This document shows, in pieces, positions 17,282 to 26,452 of a DNA stretch of 64,000 bases. Below the pieces are notes generated by a model, which ran no database searches, was not told where the DNA came from, and was given only the letters and a program-made list of their open reading frames with translations. This DNA comes from Ohtaekwangia sp035628875 (GTDB lineage Bacteria > Bacteroidota > Bacteroidia > Cytophagales > Cyclobacteriaceae). The position numbers were made by a program, and so were the translations under genes. The stretch spans positions 3,434 to 67,433 of the forward strand of contig DASPIZ010000109.1 in the NCBI GenBank assembly GCA_035628875.1, read 5' to 3'. Each line of letters starts with the position of its first letter. Positions within the stretch are counted from its first letter, which is position 1.

Positions 17282-17818
17282 CTATTTCTTATACGTCTCC
17301 GAATAAAAGCTGATGCTCTTCTCGATAATTTTGTGCGCCTCTTCTTTGGATAAAAATTCGTCGACAACAACTTTTTTATTTTCCAACGATTTATAGTTTT
17401 CAAAAAAGTGCTTTAACTCTGCGAGCAAATGGTTCGGCAAATCTTTCACATCATTGATGTGGCTTACACTCGGATCTTCTTCGGCAACGGCAATGATCTT
17501 ATCATCCGCCTCACCGCGATCAATCATCTGCATTACACCAATCACTTTTGAAGGAATAAGACAACGAGGAACAACCGTAACCTGCGTCAATACCACAATG
17601 TCAAGCGGATCATGGTCATCACCGAGCGTTTGCGGAATAAAACCATAATTGAGTGGATAATACATCGATGCATAAATAACACGATCTAATTTTATCAGAC
17701 CACTATCTTTATCAATCTCATACTTCGCCCGGGAACCTTTCGGTATCTCGATAATGGCGTTAATGTGCGTCGGCGGATTAATGCCAGTTGATACTTCGTG
17801 CCAGGGATGCTTAACCAT
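17282..17818 (-). CDS. ppa: Inorganic pyrophosphatase (soluble, family I)
   Basis: 178 residues, the usual length for prokaryotic family I enzymes. It hydrolyses pyrophosphate to two phosphates and so pulls biosynthetic reactions forward. The signature is visible: IIEIPKGSRAKYEIDKDSG, YPLNYGFIPQTLGDDHDPLD with the catalytic Asp cluster, DRGEADDKIIAV, and the final helix with HFFENYKSLE. It stands alone between the GT2 pair and the efflux genes, on the minus strand. Confidence 0.95.
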   Translation of the reverse strand: MVKHPWHEVSTGINPPTHINAIIEIPKGSRAKYEIDKDSGLIKLDRVIYASMYYPLNYGFIPQTLGDDHDPLDIVVLTQVTVVPRCLIPSKVIGVMQMIDRGEADDKIIAVAEEDPSVSHINDVKDLPNHLLAELKHFFENYKSLENKKVVVDEFLSKEEAHKIIEKSISFYSETYKK

Positions 17819-17881
17819 TTTTTAATTTTTCCGCAATAATAATCAAAAAGAAGTCTTTTCTAACAGACTTTCAGATTACTT

Positions 17882-19264
17882 TCACTCCTTCTTCGGCGCA
17901 CTGTTCTCGTTGTTGCCCATCGCTTTGATTTTGTCTCCATCTTTCAAACGTTTGGTTACCGCTAAAAAGGGACCTTTGACAACTTCAGATGAATCCGATA
18001 TTCCGGAAATAATTTCTATATTATCATAGTCACTTATCCCCGTTTTAACCTCAACCATTTTCGCTACGCCGTTATTGTTAACAAACACAACGGTTTTGGG
18101 CTCATCCTTTTCAGGCATAGGCTGGTTTGCCTGCTGGCTTTTTGCCTGCTCTGCAGGTGGTCCGCCGTTTTCCTGACCTTTACTAAAGTCTTGCGGATCG
18201 CGCGTTGTAACTGCAGCCAACGGAACAGATAGCACATTATCTTTACGTTTGGTAATAATATCCACACTTGCCGTCATGCCCGGACGGAAAGGAAAACGAT
18301 TGCCATCCTTAATCAGATCCTGATAAGAGGATTCCAGCATAAAAATGCGAACTTCAAATTCCGTAATAGCATCAGCGGATACTTTTTCCTTAGCTGTATT
18401 TGCAATAAGCGTCACCACACCTTTGAATTCTTTGTTCTGATTCGAGTATGAATCGACATCAATGATTGCTGTATCCCCAAAATGCACACGAACGATATCG
18501 TTTTCATTCACGTTCACCCTAACTTCCATTTTAGAAAGATCGGCAATACGCAACATCTCGGTACCGGTCATGGTTGCTGTACCAACAACACGTTCACCCG
18601 GTTTAACAATGAGTTTCGATACAACGCCACCCATAGGCGCAAATACGGTTGTCTTTCTGAAATTTTCCTGTGCCTCTTTAAGCGACGCTTCCGTACTGCG
18701 GATCACATAACGGGCTGCTTCAACCGTTTGTTCCGCTGAGGTCACCTCTGTTTTTGCTACCTCAAAATTTTGCTGTGCTAGTTGCCAATCAGCTTCAGAT
18801 ATAACTTTTTCCTTCCAAAGTGTTTGCTGACGATTGTATTCTGACTGGGCGCGGACCAACTGGGCCTGTGCCCGCGAAAGATTCGCTTTGGACTGCTCCA
18901 GGTTTGCGCGTTGCTGACTCAGACCTGCCTGAGCACGTTCCAACTGACTTTCCCAGGTATCAGGCCGGATTTTTACTAAAGTTTGACCGCGTTTCACGGA
19001 ATCACCTTCTTCTATAAGCAAGTCGATGATTTCACCAGAAACCTCTGGCGCAATTTTCACCTCTGTTACGGGTTGTATTGTACCCGATGCACTAACCTTT
19101 TCCACAATGCTTGTCTTGCTGGCTTTTGCCAGTTCAACTTCAATTTCTTTCGGTTGTCCAATCCATCCAAGCTGACTGGCTATGATAACAAATACAATGA
19201 TAAAAGCCAGGCCGCCAATGAGCCAGTATATTAACTTGTTTGATTTACGATTCTGTTTTGCCAT
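17882..19264 (-). CDS. MacA/HlyD-type periplasmic adaptor subunit
   Basis: 460 residues. A short cytoplasmic N terminus and one TM helix (LIYWLIGGLAFIIVFVIIAS) come first. The barrel-sandwich lipoyl half (IAPEVSGEIIDLLIEEGDSV) is followed by a long coiled-coil hairpin (RANLEQSKANLSRAQAQLVR ...), the second lipoyl half (VFAPMGGVVSKLIVKPGERV) and the beta-barrel and membrane-proximal domains. A low-complexity insert (GQENGGPPAEQAKSQQANQP) interrupts the last domain. Such proteins bridge an inner-membrane ABC or RND pump to TolC. The TolC gene is 12 nt upstream but no pump gene is in the cluster, so the inner-membrane partner must be elsewhere. Confidence 0.9.
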   Translation of the reverse strand: MAKQNRKSNKLIYWLIGGLAFIIVFVIIASQLGWIGQPKEIEVELAKASKTSIVEKVSASGTIQPVTEVKIAPEVSGEIIDLLIEEGDSVKRGQTLVKIRPDTWESQLERAQAGLSQQRANLEQSKANLSRAQAQLVRAQSEYNRQQTLWKEKVISEADWQLAQQNFEVAKTEVTSAEQTVEAARYVIRSTEASLKEAQENFRKTTVFAPMGGVVSKLIVKPGERVVGTATMTGTEMLRIADLSKMEVRVNVNENDIVRVHFGDTAIIDVDSYSNQNKEFKGVVTLIANTAKEKVSADAITEFEVRIFMLESSYQDLIKDGNRFPFRPGMTASVDIITKRKDNVLSVPLAAVTTRDPQDFSKGQENGGPPAEQAKSQQANQPMPEKDEPKTVVFVNNNGVAKMVEVKTGISDYDNIEIISGISDSSEVVKGPFLAVTKRLKDGDKIKAMGNNENSAPKKE

Positions 19265-19276
19265 GGAGTAAGGATA

Positions 19277-20731
19277 TTAATAGTCGAGAGTTTTACCTTG
19301 ATAAAAATCAAGCACCTTTTGCTTGAAGATAAGATCGTATTTAGCCCTTGCTAAATCAGTTTGTGCCTGAAATAAATCGTTTTGAGAAACCTGAAACTCA
19401 AATGAATTTGCCGCTCCGGCCTGCTGGCGTTGTTCCATCATGCGGAAAGCCTCTTCTCTGGCACTTACCTGACGCATGGCAGCGTTATATGTTTTTGAAG
19501 CAGCCACTGCATCATTGTAAGCAGTCTCTACATTCTGTCGCAACGTATTTGATATTTCAATGGCATCGATCTCAGCGCGCTTATTTGTAATGATGGAACG
19601 CTGAACAGTTGCTCTTGAATTAAAGTTATTAAAAATCGGAATGATAAGTTGGACACTCAACACACGGTAGATATTATCTGAAAATTGGTCACGTGGTCCG
19701 TAAGAATCACGGAAAACACCATTGGGTTGCATCGCATAAACGCTTGCGCCACCTTCTCCATTCACCGATCCGATCGGCACAGTCGAATACGAAAACGTTC
19801 CATCGGGATGAAACTGGGTTGCTGCACTACTGGAATAGTTCGTATTAACAGACCCTACCAGATTTAATCTTGGATATAAATTACCCCGCGCCGCTTTAAC
19901 AGCGTAGGCAGAGCTTTCGATTCGTAATTCGGCACTTCTAATATCCGGCATTGATCCACGCGCTATTTGAAAAATTTCTTCACTGCTCTGATCCAGAATT
20001 AGATCTTCCGGGTTAACATCCGGAATCTCTATATCAAACGGTTCGGGTGCCGGGATTTGAAGCGCTTGTTTCAATTGCAAAAGCGAAAACACCAAAGCAT
20101 TTTGTTGTTGCACCAGGGTCAGTTCGTTTTGTGCTACCTGCGCGTCCAGGTTTAGTTCTTCCGATTTTGCCAACGCTCCTGCTTCAACTTGTTTTCTTGT
20201 ACGGTCCAATTGTTGTTGACTGGAGGCAAGCTGATATTGCGCGTTATCGACTAATTCTTTGTTAAACACAACGGTAATAAAAAGACCGGCTACATTCAGC
20301 ATCACATCATTCCTGGCGTCCTTTAAATCAAATTCAGAAGCAGCATAAGCTTTTTTATTTTGACGGATTGTATTGTGTATGCTTAATCCATTGATCAAAG
20401 GAAGCGAGGCATTCGCGGCAAGATTAGACGATTTGATTTCCTGCGAAACGAAACTGTTGCTCACAGGATCAAGACCCCGTCCCCAACTGTATCCATATGC
20501 GGCACTTCCATTTAATGAAGGCAGTCTGTTCCAATTCGATTGGCGTAACTCTATCTCACTGGATTCTACCGCGTACTCGCTGCGTTTAACATTGAGATTA
20601 TTGGCCAGCGCATAATCAATGCACTCTTTTAATGACCATAGCTTACCTTGTGGCAGAGAATCAGGTTCCTGCGCCTGGAGGGTAAACGGGATTGAAAAGG
20701 AAAGGAAGAATAGTATTGCGATAGTTTTCAT
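19277..20731 (-). CDS. TolC family outer-membrane efflux channel
   Basis: 484 residues from the ATG at 20731 (signal MKTIAILFFLSFSIPFTLQAQ). Two repeats of the TolC fold are visible. The first has LWSLKECIDYALANNLNVKR and LNLDAQVAQNELTLVQQQNA; the second has AYAVKAARGNLYPRLNLVGS and a final coiled-coil helix ending DLARAKYDLIFKQKVLDFYQ. TolC trimers form the outer-membrane exit duct of type I secretion and multidrug efflux. It is the upstream partner of the MacA-like adaptor (12 nt apart) and 7 nt downstream of sdaAB, so it may share that promoter. Confidence 0.92.
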   Translation of the reverse strand: MKTIAILFFLSFSIPFTLQAQEPDSLPQGKLWSLKECIDYALANNLNVKRSEYAVESSEIELRQSNWNRLPSLNGSAAYGYSWGRGLDPVSNSFVSQEIKSSNLAANASLPLINGLSIHNTIRQNKKAYAASEFDLKDARNDVMLNVAGLFITVVFNKELVDNAQYQLASSQQQLDRTRKQVEAGALAKSEELNLDAQVAQNELTLVQQQNALVFSLLQLKQALQIPAPEPFDIEIPDVNPEDLILDQSSEEIFQIARGSMPDIRSAELRIESSAYAVKAARGNLYPRLNLVGSVNTNYSSSAATQFHPDGTFSYSTVPIGSVNGEGGASVYAMQPNGVFRDSYGPRDQFSDNIYRVLSVQLIIPIFNNFNSRATVQRSIITNKRAEIDAIEISNTLRQNVETAYNDAVAASKTYNAAMRQVSAREEAFRMMEQRQQAGAANSFEFQVSQNDLFQAQTDLARAKYDLIFKQKVLDFYQGKTLDY

Positions 20732-20738
20732 GTATTCA

Positions 20739-21416
20739 TCAACGGTCAATTTCCGGAATATAAATTATGTTTTTTACCCAGCTAAGACTCTTCAGGTAAG
20801 CTAATGTTACAGGCTTCAGGCCAGAATCCATTTCAATCACCAACCCGGCCAGGTCGTTCCTGCCCCTTCTTGAAACAGACATGGAGGCAATATTACAATC
20901 ATCATGTGCCAGTACATCGGCAATAAAAGCGATACTGCCTTTTACGTCTTGAGCTGTGATCATAAGGGTATGTAAACTGGCACTAAAATCGGCTTTAAAA
21001 CCATTCACTTCAGCGATATTAATTATCCCTCCGCCCCTGCTCTCACCGAGCACTTCAACCCTGTTGTCACCGCGGGATATTGTAACCTTGACGGTGTTGG
21101 GATGCAGCGTTGATGCATTTGCTACAGACCGGAATTTATATTGAAGACCTTTATCTTTCGCCAAAGTAAAGGATTCTTTTATTCGTTTATCATCGGTCTT
21201 TAAACCCAATAATCCGGCAATGATCGCCAGATCACTGCCATGCCCCTCATAGGTTTGTGCAAATGAATTATAAAAAATGATCTCTGCCTGGTCCGGGACA
21301 TCACCCAAAAGATTAAGTGCCGCACGGCCGATCCGCAAGACTCCCGCTGTATGGGAACTCGACGGGCCGATCATAATGGGACCGATCATATCAAAAACGC
21401 TGCTTTTCTCTGGCAT
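20739..21416 (-). CDS. sdaAB: L-serine dehydratase, iron-sulfur-dependent, beta subunit
   Basis: 225 residues. The N-terminal domain carries SVFDMIGPIMIGPSSSHTAG, the serine-dehydratase beta signature, and YNSFAQTYEGHGSDLAIIAG. The C-terminal 80 residues form an ACT domain (LHTLMITAQDVKGSIAFIAD). The enzyme deaminates L-serine to pyruvate with a [4Fe-4S] cluster held mainly by the alpha subunit. The alpha subunit is not adjacent, so it is encoded elsewhere. The gene lies just upstream of the tolC-adaptor pair, and the upstream neighbour is divergent, so the promoter probably lies in 21417-21559. Confidence 0.93.
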   Translation of the reverse strand: MPEKSSVFDMIGPIMIGPSSSHTAGVLRIGRAALNLLGDVPDQAEIIFYNSFAQTYEGHGSDLAIIAGLLGLKTDDKRIKESFTLAKDKGLQYKFRSVANASTLHPNTVKVTISRGDNRVEVLGESRGGGIINIAEVNGFKADFSASLHTLMITAQDVKGSIAFIADVLAHDDCNIASMSVSRRGRNDLAGLVIEMDSGLKPVTLAYLKSLSWVKNIIYIPEIDR

Positions 21417-21559
21417 TCTGATCTCAATTACGCAATCTGTCGCAGAAAAGATGAATTTGTTACAAAAAAAGTTTCAGGGAAGTTTTTAACCGTATGGTTC
21501 CAATAGACCATTGCCTTTAGATTTTGTACCTTGCAACCACTTGCCCCTTTTACAATTTT

Positions 21560-23122
21560 ATGCGTAAAAATAGCCTAATCCTATCGTTTCTACTCTCCAT
21601 TTGCATCTCGCTTTCAGCTCAAACTAACCTGATTGAGTTCAATGAAGTAACTTTCTTTTCTCCGTTTGAAAAAAAAATTCTGACTGACCATTTTATAAAC
21701 AAAAACACGGATGAGTTCCTGTTGTTCATGGCGGGGGGATCGTTGCTCAGTGATGACAAAATCGAACAGGCTAAAAAACGTTTCTATAGTCATATCGAAG
21801 CCTATCAGGCTGAAAAAATTGCAGGAAGAAAAAACGACAAAAGAGCTAAACACATTTATGATGACATCCACAAAACTTTCTTAAAGAAATACGAAGAAGG
21901 AAAAAGTTTTGAAGACATTTTTTTCAATGGTTCATTTAATTCCTTGTCTGCTTCCGCGCTTTACGCCCTGGCTTTCCACGAGGGCAATATACCGTACACC
22001 ATAAAAGAGGAGCCGACCCATGTTTATCTGGTAGCCTTTCCAGAAAACGAAAGGATAAAGGTTGAGGCCAAGTCTCCGCACGATGGTTTTCAAAGTATGA
22101 CCACTGCATTTAAACAGCAGTTTGTCAAATCGCTTAAAGATCAAAAAGTCATTTCTCCGCAAGAGTTCGCTTCTTATAGCCAAGATCAATTGTTCGATCG
22201 TTTTTATTTTGGTAATCAACAGGATATCACCTTGCTGAACCTGGTGGGCATACAATATATGAATGATGCTACGATAAAATATGAAGAGCGAAAATTCGAT
22301 GAATCCCTGGCACAATTTGAAAAGGCATATTTATTTTTTCCTTCACCGAAAACCTCCTTCCTGTTGATGTCGGCTTGCCATGAAGCCTTTGCTGCGAGAA
22401 AAGAGAAAGATACAGCGCATGCACACCTGCTGGCAAAACTTGCGCGGTTCTCTGACTATGGCATTTCATCTGATATTATTTTGGGCGAATTTTCCGGTGT
22501 CATTCAGACGCTACTTTTCGAAAAAGGTCAAAAAGAAGCACTCGAACAATATTATAAGGTCTTACTACATAAGCTCACGAATCCAGCCCTTAAAAAGGAG
22601 GTTGAATTTCTATATTATTACGAGTCCGGCAGATTATTGTACATTCAATCACGACATGCACAGGCACTTCCGTTATTTGAAGCAGCACTCAAACTCAAGC
22701 CAACACAACTCGACGTTAACACAGCCTTTATCGGTGTACTTGCTCAAACATTATCAGCTACTGGAGATAATTTGGAAATTATGAATCAACTCGAGAAGTA
22801 TGCGCAACAATATCCTACCCTACTAGACAACAACACATTCAATAACATGAGGGCCTCAACCTACCTTGCGCAATTTGGCATTGAATATCAGTTTGGCAAG
22901 GCATCTACGGGTGATAAGTACAAAGTGCTATTTGAAGAATACCTAAAAAAAATTCCCGGTCTTCCGGTTAATAGTAATTTAATAGGCCAGGCTTATTCTA
23001 CTGCAGCTGTGTATTACTTCCGCAAAGGACAAACTGCCAAAGCAAGAAGTCTCATTGAAAAAGGTCTTGAACTTTCACCTCAAAATTATGAACTGCTGAT
23101 GCGTCAGCGTATGATCAAATAG
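21560..23122 (+). CDS. Secreted tetratricopeptide-repeat protein, unknown function
   Basis: 520 residues from the ATG at 21560, with a signal peptide (MRKNSLILSFLLSICISLSA then Q). An N-terminal globular part of about 230 residues includes ALYALAFHEGNIPYTIKEEP and HVYLVAFPENERIKVEAKSP, a pattern often near transglutaminase-like folds, though I see no catalytic Cys-His-Asp set. The rest is TPR-like helices (ATIKYEERKFDESLAQFEKA, LFEAALKLKPTQLDVNTAFI, KARSLIEKGLELSPQNYELL). It is probably a periplasmic scaffold protein. The gene stands alone, divergent from sdaAB and convergent with the MORN lipoprotein. Confidence 0.72.
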   Translation: MRKNSLILSFLLSICISLSAQTNLIEFNEVTFFSPFEKKILTDHFINKNTDEFLLFMAGGSLLSDDKIEQAKKRFYSHIEAYQAEKIAGRKNDKRAKHIYDDIHKTFLKKYEEGKSFEDIFFNGSFNSLSASALYALAFHEGNIPYTIKEEPTHVYLVAFPENERIKVEAKSPHDGFQSMTTAFKQQFVKSLKDQKVISPQEFASYSQDQLFDRFYFGNQQDITLLNLVGIQYMNDATIKYEERKFDESLAQFEKAYLFFPSPKTSFLLMSACHEAFAARKEKDTAHAHLLAKLARFSDYGISSDIILGEFSGVIQTLLFEKGQKEALEQYYKVLLHKLTNPALKKEVEFLYYYESGRLLYIQSRHAQALPLFEAALKLKPTQLDVNTAFIGVLAQTLSATGDNLEIMNQLEKYAQQYPTLLDNNTFNNMRASTYLAQFGIEYQFGKASTGDKYKVLFEEYLKKIPGLPVNSNLIGQAYSTAAVYYFRKGQTAKARSLIEKGLELSPQNYELLMRQRMIK

Positions 23123-23128
23123 AGGGAA

Positions 23129-23884
23129 TCATCGGTTTTCTACGGCAACATTATATGACCGGGAGGTTACATAATAATTGCCCTGCAAGGTCTTAACCTT
23201 GGCTATAATGGTAAGCTGCTCCATGATTACCATGCCCGGCGGCACATAATACTTTATTTGACCTATCCCTTTGGATGGAGTATCATGTACTTGCTCTACG
23301 TTTTCACCAATGCAACTCCCATCCAATCGCCCTTCATAAAAAGTCACATTTTTGGATTTGTCGGACATCGACAGGCGAAGTGTATAGCTGTCGTTTTTTA
23401 AAATATTATCGATGGGTGTGATTTCGATCGTCGGATATTTTTTTTTTAACGATCCATCTTTTAAGAATTCTTTTAATCCTGCACAAGGCTCTCCCAAATG
23501 ATATTTTGCTTCCGCTAATAATTTACCATCTTGTCTGTACTTCTTTTGTACCCCATGCTTTACCCCCATATCAAAAGCACTTTCTTCATATAATGTACCA
23601 TTCTCATAATACATTTTTGTAAGGCCATGTTTAAGGCCATCTTTATACTCAACTTCAAGATGCGGTTTCCCGGAGGGATAAAAATCTCTGGCGAGGCCAT
23701 TTCTTTTTCCTTCGACCACGTTTACCTCAGCGCGCAAAGTTCCATCCTCATAGTAGACTTTATTTACACCGGTTGTCTTTTTCGTTTTTTTTGACGACAC
23801 GGTTTTTTCTTTTTTCTCAACCGTATAGCTACATGAAAAACTAAAAATCACTAAGAACAAAAAGGGCGCTAAGTTTAACTTCAT
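23129..23884 (-). CDS. Lipoprotein with YwqK/MORN-type repeats
   Basis: 251 residues. Lipoprotein signal with lipobox FSFSCSY (Cys18). Residues about 40-140 hold at least four copies of an antitoxin-YwqK or MORN-variant repeat with pattern YxxGxLxxExxxxxGxxxGxxxxY: VYYEDGTLRAEVNVVEGKRN, FYPSGKPHLEVEYKDGLKHG, YYENGTLYEESAFDMGVKHG and a fourth. The C-terminal third is a beta-rich domain. In Bacteroidota such repeats are common in surface lipoproteins with no fixed role. It starts 4 nt downstream of thyA, so the two share an mRNA, probably without functional link. Confidence 0.78.
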   Translation of the reverse strand: MKLNLAPFLFLVIFSFSCSYTVEKKEKTVSSKKTKKTTGVNKVYYEDGTLRAEVNVVEGKRNGLARDFYPSGKPHLEVEYKDGLKHGLTKMYYENGTLYEESAFDMGVKHGVQKKYRQDGKLLAEAKYHLGEPCAGLKEFLKDGSLKKKYPTIEITPIDNILKNDSYTLRLSMSDKSKNVTFYEGRLDGSCIGENVEQVHDTPSKGIGQIKYYVPPGMVIMEQLTIIAKVKTLQGNYYVTSRSYNVAVENR

Positions 23885-23888
23885 AAAT

Positions 23889-24683
23889 TTAAACCGCTAT
23901 CGGTGCTTTAATCCCGGGATGCGACTGGTAATTGACGATCTCAAAATCGTCAAAACGATAATCAAAGATGGATTCCGGATGCCGGTTAATCATGAGAGAA
24001 GGTAATGGATAAGGTGTCCGGCTTAATTGTAATTTTGCCTGATCGATGTGATTGGTATACAAATGTACATCACCACCAGTCCATACAAATTCCCCAGGAA
24101 GAAGATCACACTGTTGCGCAAACATGTGGGTCAATAAAGCATAAGACGCAATGTTAAAAGGCACACCGAGAAAAAAGTCAGCACTGCGTTGATATAGCTG
24201 ACACGAAAGTTTACCATCGGCTACATAAAACTGAAATAATGCATGACAGGGAGGAAGCGCCATTTTGTCGACTTCGGCAGGATTCCAGGCAGAAACGATG
24301 TGTCTTCTTGAATCCGGTTTTTGTTTGATCTGTGTTAGTACTTGCGTAATCTGATCAATAGACCTTCCATCAGGAGATGGCCAGCTGCGCCATTGATGAC
24401 CGTAAACTGGTCCAAGTTCGCCGTTTTCGTCCGCCCACTCATCCCAGATCGTTACTTTATTATCGTTTAGATATTTAATGTTGGTATCGCCGTTCAAGAA
24501 CCATAATAATTCATAAATAATCGACCGTAAGTGAAGCTTTTTGGTTGTTACCAACGGAAAACCCTGGCTCAAATCAAAGCGCATTTGCCTTCCAAAAACG
24601 GAAACTGTGCCCGTGCCGGTACGATCGCTTTTATGCGTTCCATTTTCAAGAATATCCCGCATTAAATCCAGGTATTGTTTCAT
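23889..24683 (-). CDS. thyA: Thymidylate synthase
   Basis: 264 residues, exactly the classic ThyA length. It converts dUMP to dTMP with methylene-tetrahydrofolate. Conserved blocks are SDRTGTGTVSVFGRQMRFDL, the active-site PPCHALFQFYV with the catalytic Cys, LYQRSADFFLGVPFNIASYA for dUMP binding, and the C-terminal region ending KAPIAV. No dihydrofolate reductase gene follows, although thyA-folA pairs are frequent; the gene downstream is a lipoprotein. Confidence 0.97.
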   Translation of the reverse strand: MKQYLDLMRDILENGTHKSDRTGTGTVSVFGRQMRFDLSQGFPLVTTKKLHLRSIIYELLWFLNGDTNIKYLNDNKVTIWDEWADENGELGPVYGHQWRSWPSPDGRSIDQITQVLTQIKQKPDSRRHIVSAWNPAEVDKMALPPCHALFQFYVADGKLSCQLYQRSADFFLGVPFNIASYALLTHMFAQQCDLLPGEFVWTGGDVHLYTNHIDQAKLQLSRTPYPLPSLMINRHPESIFDYRFDDFEIVNYQSHPGIKAPIAV

Positions 24684-24750
24684 AGCGCTCTATTTAATAC
24701 TGCAAGTAATAAAGCGGCATGAACAAACTCAAGAAATACCGGAAATTAAA

Positions 24751-24776
24751 AAGGCCTGCATTAAAATACAGGCCTT
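24751..24776 (-). terminator. Intrinsic terminator after the lipoprotein gene at 24797
   Basis: AAGGCCTG (24751-24758) pairs with CAGGCCTT (24769-24776), loop 10 nt. On the minus strand the hairpin follows the lipoprotein stop by 20 nt and runs into TTTTAATTTCC. Confidence 0.75.
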
Positions 24777-24796
24777 GCTTTGTTTTTATATCTTTT

Positions 24797-25666
24797 TTAT
24801 AGCATCACAGTGTGTTCTGATTCACCGGCGCTTACCGTAACCACCCGGTCACAGCTTCCTTCACCAAAGTCAATAATTATCTCGGCTCCTTTGTTCAGTG
24901 TATATGTTTTAATTCCTGCAACAGCGATAGCACATGACCTTTGATATTCCATTTGATCGCTTACCGTTACATGATACACCGTACCATTTCTTGTTTCACC
25001 TGAAGCTATACTTCCGGCATGAACAACCAGTTTATCATTTAAAGGATTTTCAGCCCGAAGCCACGACCACGTAATATCAGATTCCCGTTTGGCAACAGAT
25101 CCGTCACCAAAAATCGCTTTTCCATCTGTCAATACTACATTAAACTCAGGCGCGTCTTCTGTACTGGAAGCAACGTTTGTTGACGTTATCACACCCTCAA
25201 GTTTGATATTGTTGATCATATAATCTTCCAATGTTGTCACCACGGTTGAATTTGGCATAAAACGTTTACCGGTGTATGTAAACATTACTTTACCCTTCCG
25301 GATGTTACCTTTGAGATCCTTACATCCTGAACTCCCAAAATTTACTGTTAATACACCATTTGGATTTTCTGTGGTAGAATTTACACCAGGTTCAATAGAG
25401 ATTATGATTCCTTCACAACCGAAGCGATGGTCTTCAATGGTAATCGTCGTTTGTCCTCTCCCACCAGTGTATTGATCGGCCGCCGGCGCGGCAAGGGCTA
25501 CACCAGAAAGGTCATCAAGATCCTGGAAGTAAAAATCCGTTATCGTCTCCTCTTTCAGATCTTCAGAATTGCGAATAGGAACATTCTTTTCATCAGGCAA
25601 GCAGGAAACAAACCCGATCAGGACAAAAACAAGAGAAAAAAAATGAAATTTCGATGAAGTTTTCAT
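24797..25666 (-). CDS. Secreted lipoprotein, unknown function
   Basis: 289 residues with a lipoprotein signal (lipobox GFVSCLP, Cys22). The mature part is beta-rich, with three cysteines in pairs of similar context (HRFGCEGIIISIEPG, FGSSGCKDLKGNIRKGKVMF, YQRSCAIAVAGIKTYTL, GEGSCDRVVTVSAG). This suggests two related beta-sandwich halves: 'G(C)...G...Y(T)GKR' strands occur in each. I know of similar Cytophagales lipoproteins only as hypotheticals. It is a single-gene unit closed by a terminator. Confidence 0.65.
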   Translation of the reverse strand: MKTSSKFHFFSLVFVLIGFVSCLPDEKNVPIRNSEDLKEETITDFYFQDLDDLSGVALAAPAADQYTGGRGQTTITIEDHRFGCEGIIISIEPGVNSTTENPNGVLTVNFGSSGCKDLKGNIRKGKVMFTYTGKRFMPNSTVVTTLEDYMINNIKLEGVITSTNVASSTEDAPEFNVVLTDGKAIFGDGSVAKRESDITWSWLRAENPLNDKLVVHAGSIASGETRNGTVYHVTVSDQMEYQRSCAIAVAGIKTYTLNKGAEIIIDFGEGSCDRVVTVSAGESEHTVML

Positions 25667-25751
25667 GGTAATAGCGTGATTTAAACGTTCTGTAAGTGCT
25701 GCTTTTAGTTACAGGTTTTTTTTTTCACTTTTAGATAATCATTTTCATGAT

Positions 25752-26423
25752 ATGGTAACCCAGTGTGTAAGAATTGTACTCCTTTTTCATTTTCTGTTGA
25801 TGGGCAATGTTGCTATGGCTCAGATTCCCATTAAGCTGGCGAAACTAAAATACGCAGGAGGTGGTGATTGGTATGCGAATAAAACTGCATTGCCAAACCT
25901 GATTGAATTTTGTAATCAAACGTTAGGAATGAACCTTGCTGCAGATGAAGACGTGGTGGAGGCAGGAAGTCGTGATATTTTTCTATACCCCTATGTGTAT
26001 ATGACTGGTCATGGTAACGTTGTATTCTCCGCAGAAGACGCTGCTAACCTCAGGAAATACCTTACTGGTGGTGGCTTCTTACACATTGACGATAACTATG
26101 GACTCGATAAATTCATCCGTATCGAATTAAAAAAAATATTCCCTGAATTGGAACTTGTGGAACTCCCCTATTCACATCCAATCTATCATCAGAAATTTGA
26201 CTTTCCGAATGGTCTTCCAAAAATCCATGAGCATGATGCCAAACCTGCACAGGGATTTGGTTTAATATATGAAGGAAGACTGGTTGTCTTTTATTCTTAC
26301 GAAACCGATCTCGGAAATGGTTGGGAAGATCCAAGAATTCATAACGATCCTCAGGAAAAACGCCTGCAGGCTTTACAAATGGGTGCTAACATAATTTCGT
26401 ATTGTTTTACACAGGCACTTTGA
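25752..26423 (+). CDS. DUF4159 family secreted protein
   Basis: 223 residues with a signal peptide (cleavage near VAMAQ). DUF4159 blocks are visible: IKLAKLKYAGGGDWYANKTA, SRDIFLYPYVYMTGHGNVVF, LTGGGFLHIDDNYGLDKFIR, ELELVELPYSHPIYHQKFDF and the closing GWEDPRIHNDPQEKRLQALQ. The fold is related to ThuA/GATase1-like domains (gene order often links DUF4159 to MoxR/DUF58 operons), but no enzyme activity is established. The stop overlaps a TTG start of the FG-GAP gene, so the two are in one operon. Confidence 0.85.
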   Translation: MVTQCVRIVLLFHFLLMGNVAMAQIPIKLAKLKYAGGGDWYANKTALPNLIEFCNQTLGMNLAADEDVVEAGSRDIFLYPYVYMTGHGNVVFSAEDAANLRKYLTGGGFLHIDDNYGLDKFIRIELKKIFPELELVELPYSHPIYHQKFDFPNGLPKIHEHDAKPAQGFGLIYEGRLVVFYSYETDLGNGWEDPRIHNDPQEKRLQALQMGANIISYCFTQAL

Positions 26424-26452
26424 AAACGGAATTTTTTTTTCTGGTTAAGGGA

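Noticed and set aside
21560..23122. Transglutaminase reading of the TPR protein
   Set aside because: The N-terminal part has the fold-like strand pattern but I see no Cys-His-Asp triad, so the enzyme name is not supported.
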